The notes under the pieces were generated by a model that saw only the letters and a program-made list of their open reading frames with translations, had not been told where the DNA came from and searched no databases. 64,000 bases of DNA from Paratinospora sagittata (Eukaryota; Streptophyta; Magnoliopsida; Ranunculales; Menispermaceae), in NCBI GenBank assembly GCA_035771175.1, contig CM069600.1, forward strand, positions 11,555,729 through 11,619,728. Reading direction: 5' to 3'. Every line of letters begins with the position of its first letter. Position 1 is the stretch's first letter. Shown here piece after piece: positions 47,042 to 57,590 of this stretch. The translations under genes were made by a program, and so were the position numbers.

Positions 47042-47168
47042 AAGAATCCTAATTACTCTCCAATTGGATTTGCAAGGATTCCTAGTGATCCTAATTACTC
47101 TCCAATTGGATTTGCAAGGATTCCTAGTGATCCTAATTACTCTCCAATTGGATTTGCAAGGATCCCGA
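47042..47168 (+). repeat. 42-bp tandem repeat, 3 copies
   Basis: The unit contains ATCCTAATTACTCTCC and GGATTTGCAAGGATTCC. The three copies are nearly identical; the last diverges at its end. Confidence 0.92.
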
Positions 47169-47634
47169 GTGCCAACACCACAAGAAATCTCCTTCAAATT
47201 TGATTTTATCTCCAAGTAAACTAATTCTAGAGTTTACCTCGCTCAATCTCAATCATACATAAGCTAACTCTGAATTTCGTTCTTCTCTCACGAACCAGTG
47301 ACTGAAGCGCGAAGAACGGCAAGAATCTGCAACAGTACCCACGGTGAGCAATCTCTCTTTTTCTTCTTGTTTTTTTTTTCTTTTCTCTTTCTCTTCGCAC
47401 CATAGCTATTCCTTGTTTTCACTGCCATTAACGTAACGACAAGCAACCATTTCTCTTCCTCCTTCTCTCTCTCTCTGTTTCGGTTCGTCGGAAAACCTCA
47501 AACCCCTGAAACCCAATCGCCTCGTCGAAACCCGAATCTCTCTCTGATTCCTCAGAGTTGCAGCGACTACAGCAACCGAGAAGCCCTAATTTCAGTTTCA
47601 TCTGAAACCACTTTGGTTTCCTCAAACCCTAACC

Positions 47635-48006
47635 ATGGCCTCTCGGAAGGTCTTATCTTCTCTTCTCTGATCATCCTTACGCCGTTCCGCATCAAAACCC
47701 TCGGTCATCAACCCTTGAACTCACGTATCTCGACCTTCTCCCAAGGGTTTCATCTTCAACCGCGTCGCAGATTACACGACATCGGCGGTAGCTACTGCGC
47801 CGGCATCGTCGGCCCCGGCACCGCCGACGAGCGGCGGCCTGATCGGGAAGATCACTGGTCAGATCATAGGTGTTGTTGTCGATGTCCGATTCCAGGAGGA
47901 ATTGCCTCCGATCTTGACTGTGCTTGTGGTTCTGGATAATCAGATTTGTTTTGTGTTTGAGGTCACGCAGCTTTTGGGAGAGAATATTATATGTATAAAG
48001 GGGTGA
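47635..48006 (+). pseudogene. mitochondrial ATP synthase beta subunit, truncated N-terminal pseudogene
   Basis: From the ATG at 47635 (AACCATGG context) the frame reads MASRKVLSSLL, a presequence typical of the mitochondrial F1 beta subunit, then a stretch resembling [10 protein letters not shown], an Ala/Pro-rich linker, and the mature N-terminus ([37 protein letters not shown]). In-frame TGA codons at 47668-47670 and 47716-47718, each where Arg is expected, disrupt it, and it stops at 48006 before any nucleotide-binding region. Upstream sequence (47280-47634, CT-rich) may be the original 5' leader. It is a gene fragment, either a duplication remnant or one carried by a transposon. Confidence 0.85.
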
Positions 48007-48199
48007 GTCGGTGCGTCTCACACGGAATCGACCATCGCCTTCCACTTGACCGAATTAAATTAAAGACAAAGACAATTTATGAACTGTAACATCAACGTGT
48101 GATTCTCCAAGCTATGTTTTATTATTATATATATATTTTTAAAAATCTCCAGGCTATTTACATCACAATGAAAAAGATGAAAATTTTTATATATTTATT
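48007..48199. other. spacer between ATP synthase fragment and E2 LTR remnant
   Basis: AT-rich DNA with no ORF. The exact start of the E2 LTR remnant within 48060-48360 is uncertain. Confidence 0.4.
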
Positions 48200-48219
48200 T
48201 TTATAGCTAGTTATCATCA

Positions 48220-48360
48220 TATTATATGATGATATGGTATAATATTAGCTAAGTTACCATCATATTATATTATATGTATAATATTAGCTAAGTTACCATC
48301 ATATTATATTATATGTATAATATTAGCTAAGTTATCATCATATTATATGTATCATCATAT
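48220..48360 (+). repeat. short tandem repeat in the E2 LTR remnant
   Basis: TAATATTAGCTAAGTTACCATC and its variants recur about every 50 bp, at least three times. The E1 LTR has one such unit near 12955. Confidence 0.75.
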
Positions 48361-48748
48361 TACACGTATATCAGGTGGAAGTTTATTAGCTAAGTTATAT
48401 TATATGTATAATGTGACCACCACCATACAACATAGACATGTATGCACATTAAATTAATATAATATAATACAAACAAGTGATTAATGTGTGATTTATGCGT
48501 TGATAGGTTGATAACGCCCAACGTCGAGGAATCTCAACACATTTGGAATTTAGCGATTTAGGTGGGGATGATTCTAGACCTTCATAATATTTTATTTTGA
48601 TATATAGATAGGAATGTTAAATTAATTAGGTCTATAAAATCATTATATTGCTTACGCATGCCTATTGTACGTGATGTTATTTATACCATGCTGTGATTAA
48701 TAGCCATGATGATATGTGTCAACATGACTTATGGTTTTAATTAGATGA

Positions 48749-50031
48749 TGTAATACCCTGTATTTCACAAAAAAAAAAAAAAAAAAAAAAAAAAAATTAC
48801 TATTTGAAATTTTTACTATTTGGGCAACGCCCGAACGTTCAGGCGCCATGCCAGAACGTTCAGGCGCCTGCCAGAACGTTCAGGCGCCTTGCCAGAACGT
48901 TCAGGCGCCTGCCAGAACGTTCAGGCGCCATGCCAGAACGTTCAGGCGCCTGCCAGAACGTTCAGGCGCAAAAATCAAACCTCCTCATTTCTCATTTCTC
49001 AGACCAAATCACCTTCTCTTGTGATTTTTCTTCTCCTTTCCACGCTTTCTAAGTTTTTAGTTTTTGAGACTCTCTAATCGAGACTCTCGGTGCGGTGCAA
49101 CAAAATTCTGTCCGGAGGAAAGCGCCAGATCTGAAAGCGGTGCAACAAAGTTCTGTCCGGAGAAAAGCATCAAATCTGAAGGTGGGGAACGAAACATAGG
49201 TTTGCGTGTTTTATAACTTTTATTAAAGTTTACATTCAATTATTATTATGTCTACTATTCATTTACACTGCATTATGTCAATAATGTTATGACCTGAATG
49301 TTATAACTTTGCACGTCGTGATACCGACCCTGATAAGGTTCACTAGACGTTGCTAAAGTCAGTCTAAAGGTCAAGAAAGACCAGACTAGTAGACTAGACC
49401 AGTTCATGCATTGGCATCATACATATCACCACCTAGGGACGTATATGGTTTATGACTCATAGAATAGTTAGAAGCATTGCTCACTATTCATTATATTTCT
49501 CTGGAGAAGGACGTACATGAGAATCCGGCTACACCCGGGGAGGGACATCAGTACGTGAATTCAGAGCATCGTTCCTGTACATGAATTCAGGCGATGTACG
49601 CTCATCAAACCATTAATACGTGACGGTGTCATGCATACATTCATATTGATTGATTATGATGCTCACATGTGTAATTTAAGATATTTGATATTGAAGTAGG
49701 CTTTATTAATTGTTATACTCATGCACTATTTACCCACTGAGCGCGTTAAGCTCACTCCAATATTATCAAATCTTTCACAGGAAATTAGGGTGGACTGGGT
49801 GCAGGTTATGGGGCCCACATTTTGTACCCTTTGTATGATTCATTGGGGATTTTGGGAGTATGTTCCCTAGACCATTTTATGTACAAAAATATTCTGAATT
49901 ATATGAAATCAGATTTGTACTGTGTACTGTATTTCCGCTGCGTACTCTGTTATTACCATTATGATTGTTCCAAATGCGCCCCCGTCCGAGAGTGTACCGC
50001 CGGTTTAGGCGCGTCCGGGCGGGGTGTGACA
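48749..50031 (+). repeat. element D 5' LTR
   Basis: It runs TGTAATACCCTG to GGGTGTGACA. It has a 7-unit minisatellite at about 48830-48972. Relative to the 3' LTR and to both F LTRs it lacks TCTATATAAG after CAAAAATC near 48976, so its TATA box is missing. Confidence 0.93.
48830..48972 (+). repeat. LTR minisatellite, 7 units (element D 5' LTR)
   Basis: Units of 19-21 bp carry GCCAGAACGTTCAGGCGCC with variable joints (T, AT or TT). Each unit is a near-palindrome around GAACGTTC. The 3' LTR of the same element has 16 units. Confidence 0.95.
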
Positions 50032-50036
50032 TTTAA

Positions 50037-50048
50037 TGGTATCAGAGC
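50037..50048 (+). other. element D primer-binding site
   Basis: TGGTATCAGAGC lies five bases after the LTR end, complementary to initiator tRNA-Met. Confidence 0.94.
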
Positions 50049-50196
50049 GTACGGTCCACGGCCCGCCCAAGTCCACCAAATTAGGAGAAGAAACTATAGT
50101 TGATTTAAATATACATATAGTCATAATTTATTAGAAACTATATGTGTAGTTATTACTGAATATATGTATCTATATACATTAGTGTATATGAGGTAC

Positions 50197-50230
<34 letters not shown>

Positions 50231-50737
50231 GAAAATTATTTATTTTTCGAAAATTATTTATTCAAAAAAAAATAAAAATAAAAATAAAAAATAAAAAAAA
50301 AATTTCGAAAATTATTTATTTTTTGAAAATTATTTATTTGAAAAAAAAAAAAAAATCGAAAATAATTTATTTTTTGAAAATTATTTATTTGAAAAAAAAA
50401 AAAAAAAAAAATTTCTAAATAATAATTCATTTGATATATCTAAAACTATATATATATATATATATATGACTTCTATATAGTTAAGATTAAAATTAACTAT
50501 ATATGATTTTTAATATAGTCTAAATTTTAAATATATATATATATATAGTTGCTTTATGAAAACTATATATATAATTATGATGAGATATGTCTATACATTC
50601 ATAGGTGAATATGACATATATGCATCAAATAACTAATGAAGAAAAAAATGTCATGATGGCATAAATATCAACAGAAAACTCGAAAATAATGTCTAGAAGA
50701 CAAGACATAACTCTTAAAAATATTTGGAATATATTTT
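50049..50737 (+). other. element D leader between PBS and extra ORF
   Basis: It is AT-rich with A-runs at 50199-50226, 50285-50301, 50341-50355 and 50393-50411 separated by copies of GAAAATTATTTATTT, then ACTATATATA repeats. No real ORF is present. Confidence 0.8.
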
Positions 50738-52370
50738 GTGTCTTTCACACAAATTTATTTTCCTTTCAGCAAAAGAATGACCTCAAGGGAGGGAACAACT
50801 TCTACTAGTAGGGAACCAATTCCCACTAGACTAACGGAATTGTCCAAAAGAGAGATTGTGACCATGAGGAGCATCGACAATAGCGATCTCCGCCTCCGTC
50901 CAATTCTTCATGACAAACTCGCAACACTGGATTGGTTAAATATAACCAACGTTGAGGGTCAAGTCTCTTACAACTTGGTCAGATCTTTCTATGAAGCCAT
51001 GACTTACGTGGGACTTCACGGAGATGAGTTCAGCCCTCACTTACAGACAACAATCATGGGAACGACAATTCCTATCAATATCGAGCTTATTGCTCGCCTT
51101 TTGGAAATCCCGATTGAGGAAATGATTATTGATCCACATGACCCCCAGACAATTGCAACGATCGCTGAATCTAATGCACAACTGTTCACTTCCCTCGCCA
51201 AAGAGCCATACACCCAATCAACATACACCAACCTCCCAAACAATCATCTTAAGCCATCTCTTGTCGGCCTCGGAAAGATTGTATACGGCAACATCTTGCC
51301 AGAAAGGGGCACTAGGGGCACTATGTCAAGGGCCCAACTCCTTGTGTTGTATTGCATAGAGAAGAAAATAAAGGTGTCCCTACCACACATCATCATCCAA
51401 CAAATGTTAAGGGTAATTCAAAACCCTTTAACGAAGGAATTCCTCGGTTACGGAGTCTTGATTATGAGGATACTTTCCGCGGCAAACGTTGACACTTTCG
51501 ATGGAACGTCAAAGCTGATCACTGAACCAGTTACCGCATCCTCTATCTTCAAGACATATGGCACAAGTGGAGGGGTAACTGACGAAGAGGTATTCGGCAC
51601 GGCAAACAGAACTGCCGAAAGAATGAGGGACAAGCACGGGCGTTGCCTTCGCAAATGTCGACGCAAGATGCCTGTCACTGACGGCCCAAAAAAATGATTC
51701 AAATCCCAATCCTACATCAAACCCAGCCCTGAATACTGATCCAATTGATCCACCACTTACTGATGAAGAATTATATGCCACACTAAATTCGCCACTACAA
51801 AGTCATGATAGACAAGGTCCACAAGCCAATCCACCAACTTGGAACGTGCCAACTCAAGGCAACACTTCGTACCACAGATTTCCACCTTCTGCGGTACAGT
51901 ATCAGCCCGTTCCACAAGTTGCTGTAAACCAACAACAACAGTACTGGGCCTCACCAAATCTTGGAGGGCCAAACATTCCAATGAGCCCATTGTTTCCAAC
52001 TTTTTCATCTCAAACAAACCAAATTATCCAAGGGGTTCCGGTTAGGGGATCCCCACACAATCAATACAACTATGTTCCCCCTATGAACCACCCATACAAC
52101 CAATACTTTCCTCAAATGCCTATGGCCTACCCTTCACCTATGAGACAACCAACCTATCAACCACCAATGGGACAACCGACTAACCTACTGGAACGGTTAG
52201 ATGAAATGGCATCCAATATTGCTGCACTGAAAGAGAGCCACAATCTTGTATTAACTCGTTTGCCAAACCCCAACGCAGAGCGGGCAAACTCTCAACCTTC
52301 TGTTAGTAGTCATTCTGTACATAACAGTAGATCTCGGAGAAATGGTGGTAGGCAAGAACGTCAAAATTGA
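50738..52370 (+). pseudogene. element D extra ORF upstream of gag (unknown function), one frameshift
   Basis: The first frame is 319 codons (50738-51697; the likely start is the ATG at 50777), and the second continues from about 51698 to the stop at 52370. The break is one extra A in a run of seven at about 51689-51695; element F has no such run. Conserved blocks shared with F include DNSDLRLRPILHDKLATLDW, IPINIELIARLLEIPIEE and SLPHIIIQQMLRVIQNPL. The C-terminal third is Pro/Gln-rich with a short predicted coiled coil (LLERLDEMASNIAALKESHN) and an RSRRNGGRQERQ basic tail. No catalytic motif is recognised. The protein sequence is conserved although the two copies are clearly diverged. Confidence 0.8.
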
Positions 52371-53150
52371 TTACTGGCAATGTAAATTTTTCTATTATAT
52401 ATGAATGAAATGTTTTGTTTCAGACTATCTTTGGTGGGCCGACTTACAACCATTCTTTCTTTTGTATCACTAACTTTGCCGTGGTATGGGACACAACAAA
52501 ATTGGATGATACTAAATAAAATGTGGAAGTAAGAAAACCCATGACCTTGTGTGAAAAGAAACATTTGGAGACAGTTGCATTACTAATAATATCATTAAGT
52601 TTACACGGTATGGGACGAGTAAATTTGGCCGATACTATTAGTAAACTTCTATTCAGCCAATGTTTTTAGAGACCGTGTTCATACAACTTAACTTGGTTTA
52701 CACCCTTATTACCAAAATCATGTGGTATGGGACACATGAACTTCGATAATAATCGAACAGACTAAGAGTAAGCGTTTGAATGCATAAGCTTGCGATAGAA
52801 CGTTAGATTAGGATATTTACCGAGGCACATCTTAGAATTCTTATGACTCGTATGGATTTTCAATGAAATATATGTATGTTCACGAACACCAAAACAAAAT
52901 CATTTTAAATCCTTGCAAAGTTTTCTACTTATTATATAAACATTCTAACCTTGTTTGTTTTTACACCATGGCCACACATACGAGATATATAAGATTCTTT
53001 GATTCCTCAACAACAACTTTACACTCTACTTAGAAAAATAAGTGATTTTAATATTACAGTACTCTCGAAATTGTTGCTGAGCATACTACAACATTATCCT
53101 TACCTACAGTTTCTTAATCTTGGTTTTCTTTTCTCCTTGCCAGTGAGAAA
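52371..53150 (+). ncRNA. element D spacer between extra ORF and gag, with three phased hairpins
   Basis: GGTATGGGAC lies at 52483, 52607 and 52724 (spacings 124 and 117). Each can be the loop of a hairpin closed by a G-C pair: TTTG-CC-GTG / CAC-AA-CAAA, AAGTTTAC-A-CG / CG-A-GTAAATTT and TCATGTG / CACATGA. No ORF of note occurs. The trio ends about 420 bp before the gag start. Confidence 0.65.
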
Positions 53151-55538
53151 ATGCAAACCAGGAAGAGAGGAAGGCCACGTACTGTTCGTCCTACAGTTGA
53201 GGCACCTCCTGAGATTCAGGAACCGCCGCCTCCGACAACAGCACAGGCCACACCCGACACTACCACTACATCTGGGCAGGCAATACCACCACCACCCGCA
53301 CCCTTTGCCATGCCTTCAAGCATTGAAACCTTCTTCGCTGGATTTGTTGAGGCAATGAAAGTCACTGTTCAAACTGCTGTTCGTGAGACTGCAGCCAGTC
53401 AGGTTGCCACGGTACAAGCACCTATAAAATTTGGGTCGGAAGCTCAAACCGATCAGATTACTAAATACAAGCGACTACAACCTCTTACTTTCGATGGCAC
53501 CATTGATCCTGATGAGGTGCAAAAGTGGCTAGATGAGTCAAAGAAGGCTCTTGATGCAATGGGAGTCGATGAGACTCGCAAAATTCCACTAGCAACTTAC
53601 CAACTTGTTGGTGGAGCAAACAAATGGTGGCTCACAGTGAAAGAAGACCCACGGGTCAATATAGCAGATATGACTTGGCAACAGTTTGAATCAATGTTTA
53701 TTGATGAGTATTTTCCCAGCGCGGTGACAAAGCAGAAGCGCCAGGAATTTGCTAAGTTATATCAGGACACCATGACCGTCAGAGAATATGCTGGAAAATT
53801 CAAAGAATTATCTGTCTACTCTCTCTCCACCATCTCAACGGAGCGAGATAAGTCCGAGAAATTTTATAATGGCCTTCGCCATGACATTCGGCAAGCCTTA
53901 TCGATCTTGGACATCAAGATTTACAAGGAGGTTGTTGACAAGGCCATGAGCTTTGAACAAGAGAAGCTCTTACAAGAACAGCGAATGAATAAGGGCAAAC
54001 GACCTGCACAATTTTCCCCACAAGGCTCACAACAGGGCAACAGGAAAAAGCCCTACTACAATCAAAACCCAGCCCTCCCAGCCCCGGTTTCGCCGAATGC
54101 AGGCACAACACCTGCGACTGATCTTTTTGTGATGGATTTTGATGACTTCGACATCATCCTCGGCATGGACTGGCTGGCACCACTGCATGCAAAGATCGAC
54201 TGTATGAACAAGCAAGTTCAGTTAACTTTGCCTACAGGAGAGTTTGTCAAGATTCAGGGAACAAGACAATGGATCCACAAATCAACAGTTGCCCTTCTCA
54301 AGTCACAACTTCGAGCGTTGTCTCTTGGAAACGACAATGAATCACCAGCTCTGTACCCTCCCGAAGTACGCGATGTTCCAGTCGTATCTGAATTCCCAAC
54401 AGTTTTTCTTAATGACCTTCCTGGTCTACCTCCTGTTAGGGAATTCGATTTTGAGATCAACCTCATACCTGGGACAGGGCCTATCTCAATTCCACCATAC
54501 AGAATGTCAAATGTTGAACTGGTCGAATTAGACAAACAACTTAAGGAATTAGAGAGTAATGGTTTCATCCGAAAGAGTTCATCACCCTGGGGCGCTCCAG
54601 TTCTGTTTGTTCGCAAAAAGGATGGTTCGTTACGACTTTGCATCGACTATCGCAAGTTGAATAACGTCACCATCAAGAACAGATATCCGTTGCCCAGGAT
54701 CGATGACTTGTTCGACCAACTTAGAGATGCCAAATACTTCTCTAAGATTGATTTACGGTCCGGTTATCACCAACTCCGGATCCGAGCGTCGGACATCACC
54801 AAAACAGCGTTCAGAACTCGGTACGGCCATTACGAGTTCTTAGTTATGCCATTTGGTCTAACAAACGCCCCTGCAGCATTCATGGATTTGATGAATCGCA
54901 TATTCAGGTTATACTTAGACCGATTTGTGGTGGTTTTTGTGGACGACATCTTAATATATTCCTCAACCGAAGACGACCATAAACTACATTTGACGATCGT
55001 CCTCCAGACCTTACAAAGACACCAACTGTATGCAAAGTTGAGTAAGTGCGAATTTTGGGCAAAGCGAGTTCAATTCCTAGGCCATGTGGTTTCAGGCAAT
55101 GGCATTGAGGTAGATCCTTCTAAAGTTGAAGCCGTTTTAAACTGGAAGCAGCCTACCACTGTTACTCAGATTAGGAGTTTTCTTGGTTTGGCTGGCTATT
55201 ATAGACGCTTCATCAAGGATTTCTCAAAGATTGCTGAACCTATGACCAAGCTCACTCGAAAAGACGTGCGCTTCATCTGGAATCCCGCCTGTGAGGCATC
55301 ATTTCAGGAATTAAAAAAACGCCTCACGACAGCACCTGTACTTATCACTCCACACCATGGAATTGGATTTTCATTATACACTGACGCCTCCCTCCAAGGC
55401 TTAGGTGCCGTGCTAATGCAAGAAGGCCAAGTGGTTGCATATGCGTCCAGACAACTGAAGATTCATGAGGGTAATTACCCAACTCATGACTTGGAACTTG
55501 CAGCTGTTGTATTTGCACTGAAATTATGGCGTCATTGA
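53151..55538 (+). CDS. element D gag-RT-RNase H fusion ORF (in-frame deletion)
   Basis: The 795-codon frame starts [14 protein letters not shown]. The gag core ([35 protein letters not shown]) ends near residue 322, where the frame passes directly into [20 protein letters not shown], the distal part of protease. Compared with F the deletion of roughly 190 codons removes the zinc knuckle and the DSGA motif yet keeps the frame. RT follows ([40 protein letters not shown]), then RNase H ([17 protein letters not shown]), stopping at LKLWRH. The frame is otherwise undisturbed, which agrees with the youth of the element. It cannot encode an active protease or integrase. Confidence 0.92.
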   Translation: MQTRKRGRPRTVRPTVEAPPEIQEPPPPTTAQATPDTTTTSGQAIPPPPAPFAMPSSIETFFAGFVEAMKVTVQTAVRETAASQVATVQAPIKFGSEAQTDQITKYKRLQPLTFDGTIDPDEVQKWLDESKKALDAMGVDETRKIPLATYQLVGGANKWWLTVKEDPRVNIADMTWQQFESMFIDEYFPSAVTKQKRQEFAKLYQDTMTVREYAGKFKELSVYSLSTISTERDKSEKFYNGLRHDIRQALSILDIKIYKEVVDKAMSFEQEKLLQEQRMNKGKRPAQFSPQGSQQGNRKKPYYNQNPALPAPVSPNAGTTPATDLFVMDFDDFDIILGMDWLAPLHAKIDCMNKQVQLTLPTGEFVKIQGTRQWIHKSTVALLKSQLRALSLGNDNESPALYPPEVRDVPVVSEFPTVFLNDLPGLPPVREFDFEINLIPGTGPISIPPYRMSNVELVELDKQLKELESNGFIRKSSSPWGAPVLFVRKKDGSLRLCIDYRKLNNVTIKNRYPLPRIDDLFDQLRDAKYFSKIDLRSGYHQLRIRASDITKTAFRTRYGHYEFLVMPFGLTNAPAAFMDLMNRIFRLYLDRFVVVFVDDILIYSSTEDDHKLHLTIVLQTLQRHQLYAKLSKCEFWAKRVQFLGHVVSGNGIEVDPSKVEAVLNWKQPTTVTQIRSFLGLAGYYRRFIKDFSKIAEPMTKLTRKDVRFIWNPACEASFQELKKRLTTAPVLITPHHGIGFSLYTDASLQGLGAVLMQEGQVVAYASRQLKIHEGNYPTHDLELAAVVFALKLWRH

Positions 55539-55539
55539 A

Positions 55540-55665
55540 CTACGGCGCCGTAACATCCCACTTGTGAAAGTGCTCTGGGATCACCACGGGGTAGAGGAAG
55601 CAACATGGGAACTAGAATCAACAATTAAACAAAAATACCCTGAATTGTTTTCTAGCACCAACTGA
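55540..55665 (+). pseudogene. element D integrase C-terminal remnant
   Basis: A 41-codon stretch ending in TGA encodes LRRRNIPLVKVLWDHHGVEE, the same tail as F 33726-33836. It follows the truncated RNase H in another frame, so the rest of RNase H and almost all integrase are deleted between 55536 and 55540. Confidence 0.88.
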
Positions 55666-55890
55666 TGAAGTGATACGTTGTATTATTTTCACTTATCAAT
55701 ATCAGGATGAAACATTGTTTACACCTATCTTAATACATTGTTTCACTTCAAGAACTACCAGATGTCTGAACATAATATCAATGGATAGAGTATTGCACAC
55801 ATGCAGTGGCCTCATTCACAGCCTGCGGCTACTTCTCAAACCGCCAACCCCCATCACTACTTGACTTGATTTCGAGGGCGAAATCCCTTT

Positions 55891-55903
55891 AAGGGGGGTA
55901 GAG
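55891..55903 (+). other. element D polypurine tract
   Basis: AAGGGGGGTAGAG lies directly before the TGTAATACCC that opens the 3' LTR and is identical to that of F. The 55666-55890 stretch before it is 3' untranslated sequence. Confidence 0.92.
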
Positions 55904-57378
55904 TGTAATACCCTGTATTTCACAAAAAAAAAAAAAAAAAAAAAAAAAATACTATTTGAAATTTTTACTATTTGGGCAACGCCCGAACGTTCAGGCGCCT
56001 GCCAGAACGTTCAGGCGCCATGCCAGAACGTTCAGGCGCCATGCCAGAACGTTCAGGCGCCATGCCAGAACGTTCAGGCGCCTGCCAAAACGTTCAGGCG
56101 CCCTGCCAGAACGTTCAGGCGCCCTGCCAGAACGTTCAGGCGCCTGCCAGAACGTTCAGGCGCCATGCCAGAACGTTCAGGCGCCTGCCAGAACGTTCAG
56201 GCGCCTGCCAGAACGTTCAGGCGCAATGCCAGAACGTTCAGGCGCCTGCCAGAACGTTCAGGCGCCATGCCAGAACGTTCAGGCGCCTGCCAGAACGTTC
56301 AGGCACAAAAATCTCTATATAAGAAACCTCCTCATTTCTCATTTCTCACACCAAATCACCTTCTCTTGTGATTTTTCTTCGCCTTTCCACGCTTTCTAAG
56401 TTTTTAGTTTTTGAGACTCTCTAATCGAGACTCTCGGTGCGGTGCAACAAAATTCTATCCGGAGGAAAGCGCCAGATCTGAAAGCGGTGCAACAAAGTTC
56501 TGTCCGGAGAAAAGCATCAAATCTGAAGGTGGGGAACGAAACATAGGTTTGCGTGTTTTATAACTTTTATTAAATTTTACATTCAATTATTATTATGTCT
56601 ACTATTCATTTACACTGCATTATGTCAATAATGTTATGACCTGAATGTTATAACTTTGCACGTCGTGATACCGACCCTGATAAGGTTCACTAGACGTTGC
56701 TAAAGTCAGTCTAAAGGTCAAGAAAGACCAGACTAGTAGACTAGACCAGTTCATGCATTGGCATCATACATATCACCACCTAGGGACGTATATGGTTTAT
56801 GACTCATAGAATAGTTAGAAGCATTGCTCACTATTCATTATATTTCTCTGGAGAAGGACGTACATGAGAACCCGGCTACACCCGGGGAGGGACATCAGTA
56901 CGTGAATTCAGAGCATCGTTCCTGTACATGAATTCAGGCGATGTACGCTCATCAAACCATTAATACGTGACGGTGTCATGCATACATTCATATTGATTGA
57001 TTATGATGCTCACATGTGTAATTTAAGATATTTGATATTGAAGTAGGCTTTATTAATTGTTATACTCATGCACTATTTACCCACTGAGCGCGTTAAGCTC
57101 ACTCCAATATTATCAAATCTTTCACAGGAAATTAGGGTGGACTGGATGCAGGTTATGGGGCCCACATTTTGTACCCTTTGTATGATTCATTGGGGATTTT
57201 GGGAGTATGTTCCCTAGACCATTTTATGTACAAAAGTATTCTGAATTATATGAAATCAGATTTGTACTGTGTACTGTATTTCCGCTGCGTACTCTGTTAT
57301 TACCATTATGATTGTTCCAAATGCGCCCCCGTCCGAGAGTGTACCGCCGGTTTAGGCGCGTCCGGGCGGGGTGTGACA
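55904..57378 (+). repeat. element D 3' LTR
   Basis: It is 1,475 bp and pairs with 48749-50031. It is about 190 bp longer because of nine extra minisatellite units and it retains CTCTATATAAG (TATA at 56316-56322). The end GGGTGTGACA at 57369-57378 is duplicated at 57591-57600 around a later insertion. Confidence 0.94.
55979..56307 (+). repeat. LTR minisatellite, 16 units (element D 3' LTR)
   Basis: Sixteen units of CCAGAACGTTCAGGCGC with joints T, AT or CT; unit 6 has AAAACGTTC and unit 16 ends GGCAC. The TATA box begins 9 bp after the array. Confidence 0.95.
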
Positions 57379-57590
57379 AATTAGACTCCTTAAGGGAGGT
57401 CTCGAGTTCGATTCCTAGGGAGGCCCTGCACTATTTATGAATAGTGGCAGACAAATAATCGTTTCGAAGTAGACCAACTGCGGTTGGGTTGCTACATGGC
57501 GATATGACAATATTATGGATCCATAATGGCTAGGCGTTCGTCCCGAGGGGGTGCGCCCGCACCTGGGTAGGGGGCACGCTGTGCAACCCA
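57379..57590 (+). mobile_element. SINE-like insertion at the end of the D 3' LTR
   Basis: A 212-bp insert separates two copies of GGGTGTGACA (57369-57378 and 57591-57600); a 10-bp duplication is a length expected of LINE/SINE-type insertion. It contains GTTCGATTC at 57406-57414, matching the RNA polymerase III B-box consensus GWTCRANNC. The A box is weak and no poly(A) tail is present, so SINE identity is only probable. Confidence 0.6.

Noticed and set aside
48830..48972. Regularly spaced repeats resembling a CRISPR array
   Set aside because: The units are contiguous with one- to two-base joints and no unique spacers, lie inside LTRs of a plant retrotransposon and recur in the other LTR. It is a minisatellite.
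49822..50103. Recurring ORFs in D/F LTR ends (MYPLYDSLGILGVCSLDHF type)
   Set aside because: They recur only because LTRs are repeated, differ by frame breaks among copies, and run across the LTR end into the PBS.
55956..56399. ORFs of 116-147 codons rich in ARTFRRLPERSGA repeats
   Set aside because: They are translations of the LTR minisatellite, open in several frames at once, and upstream of the LTR TATA box.
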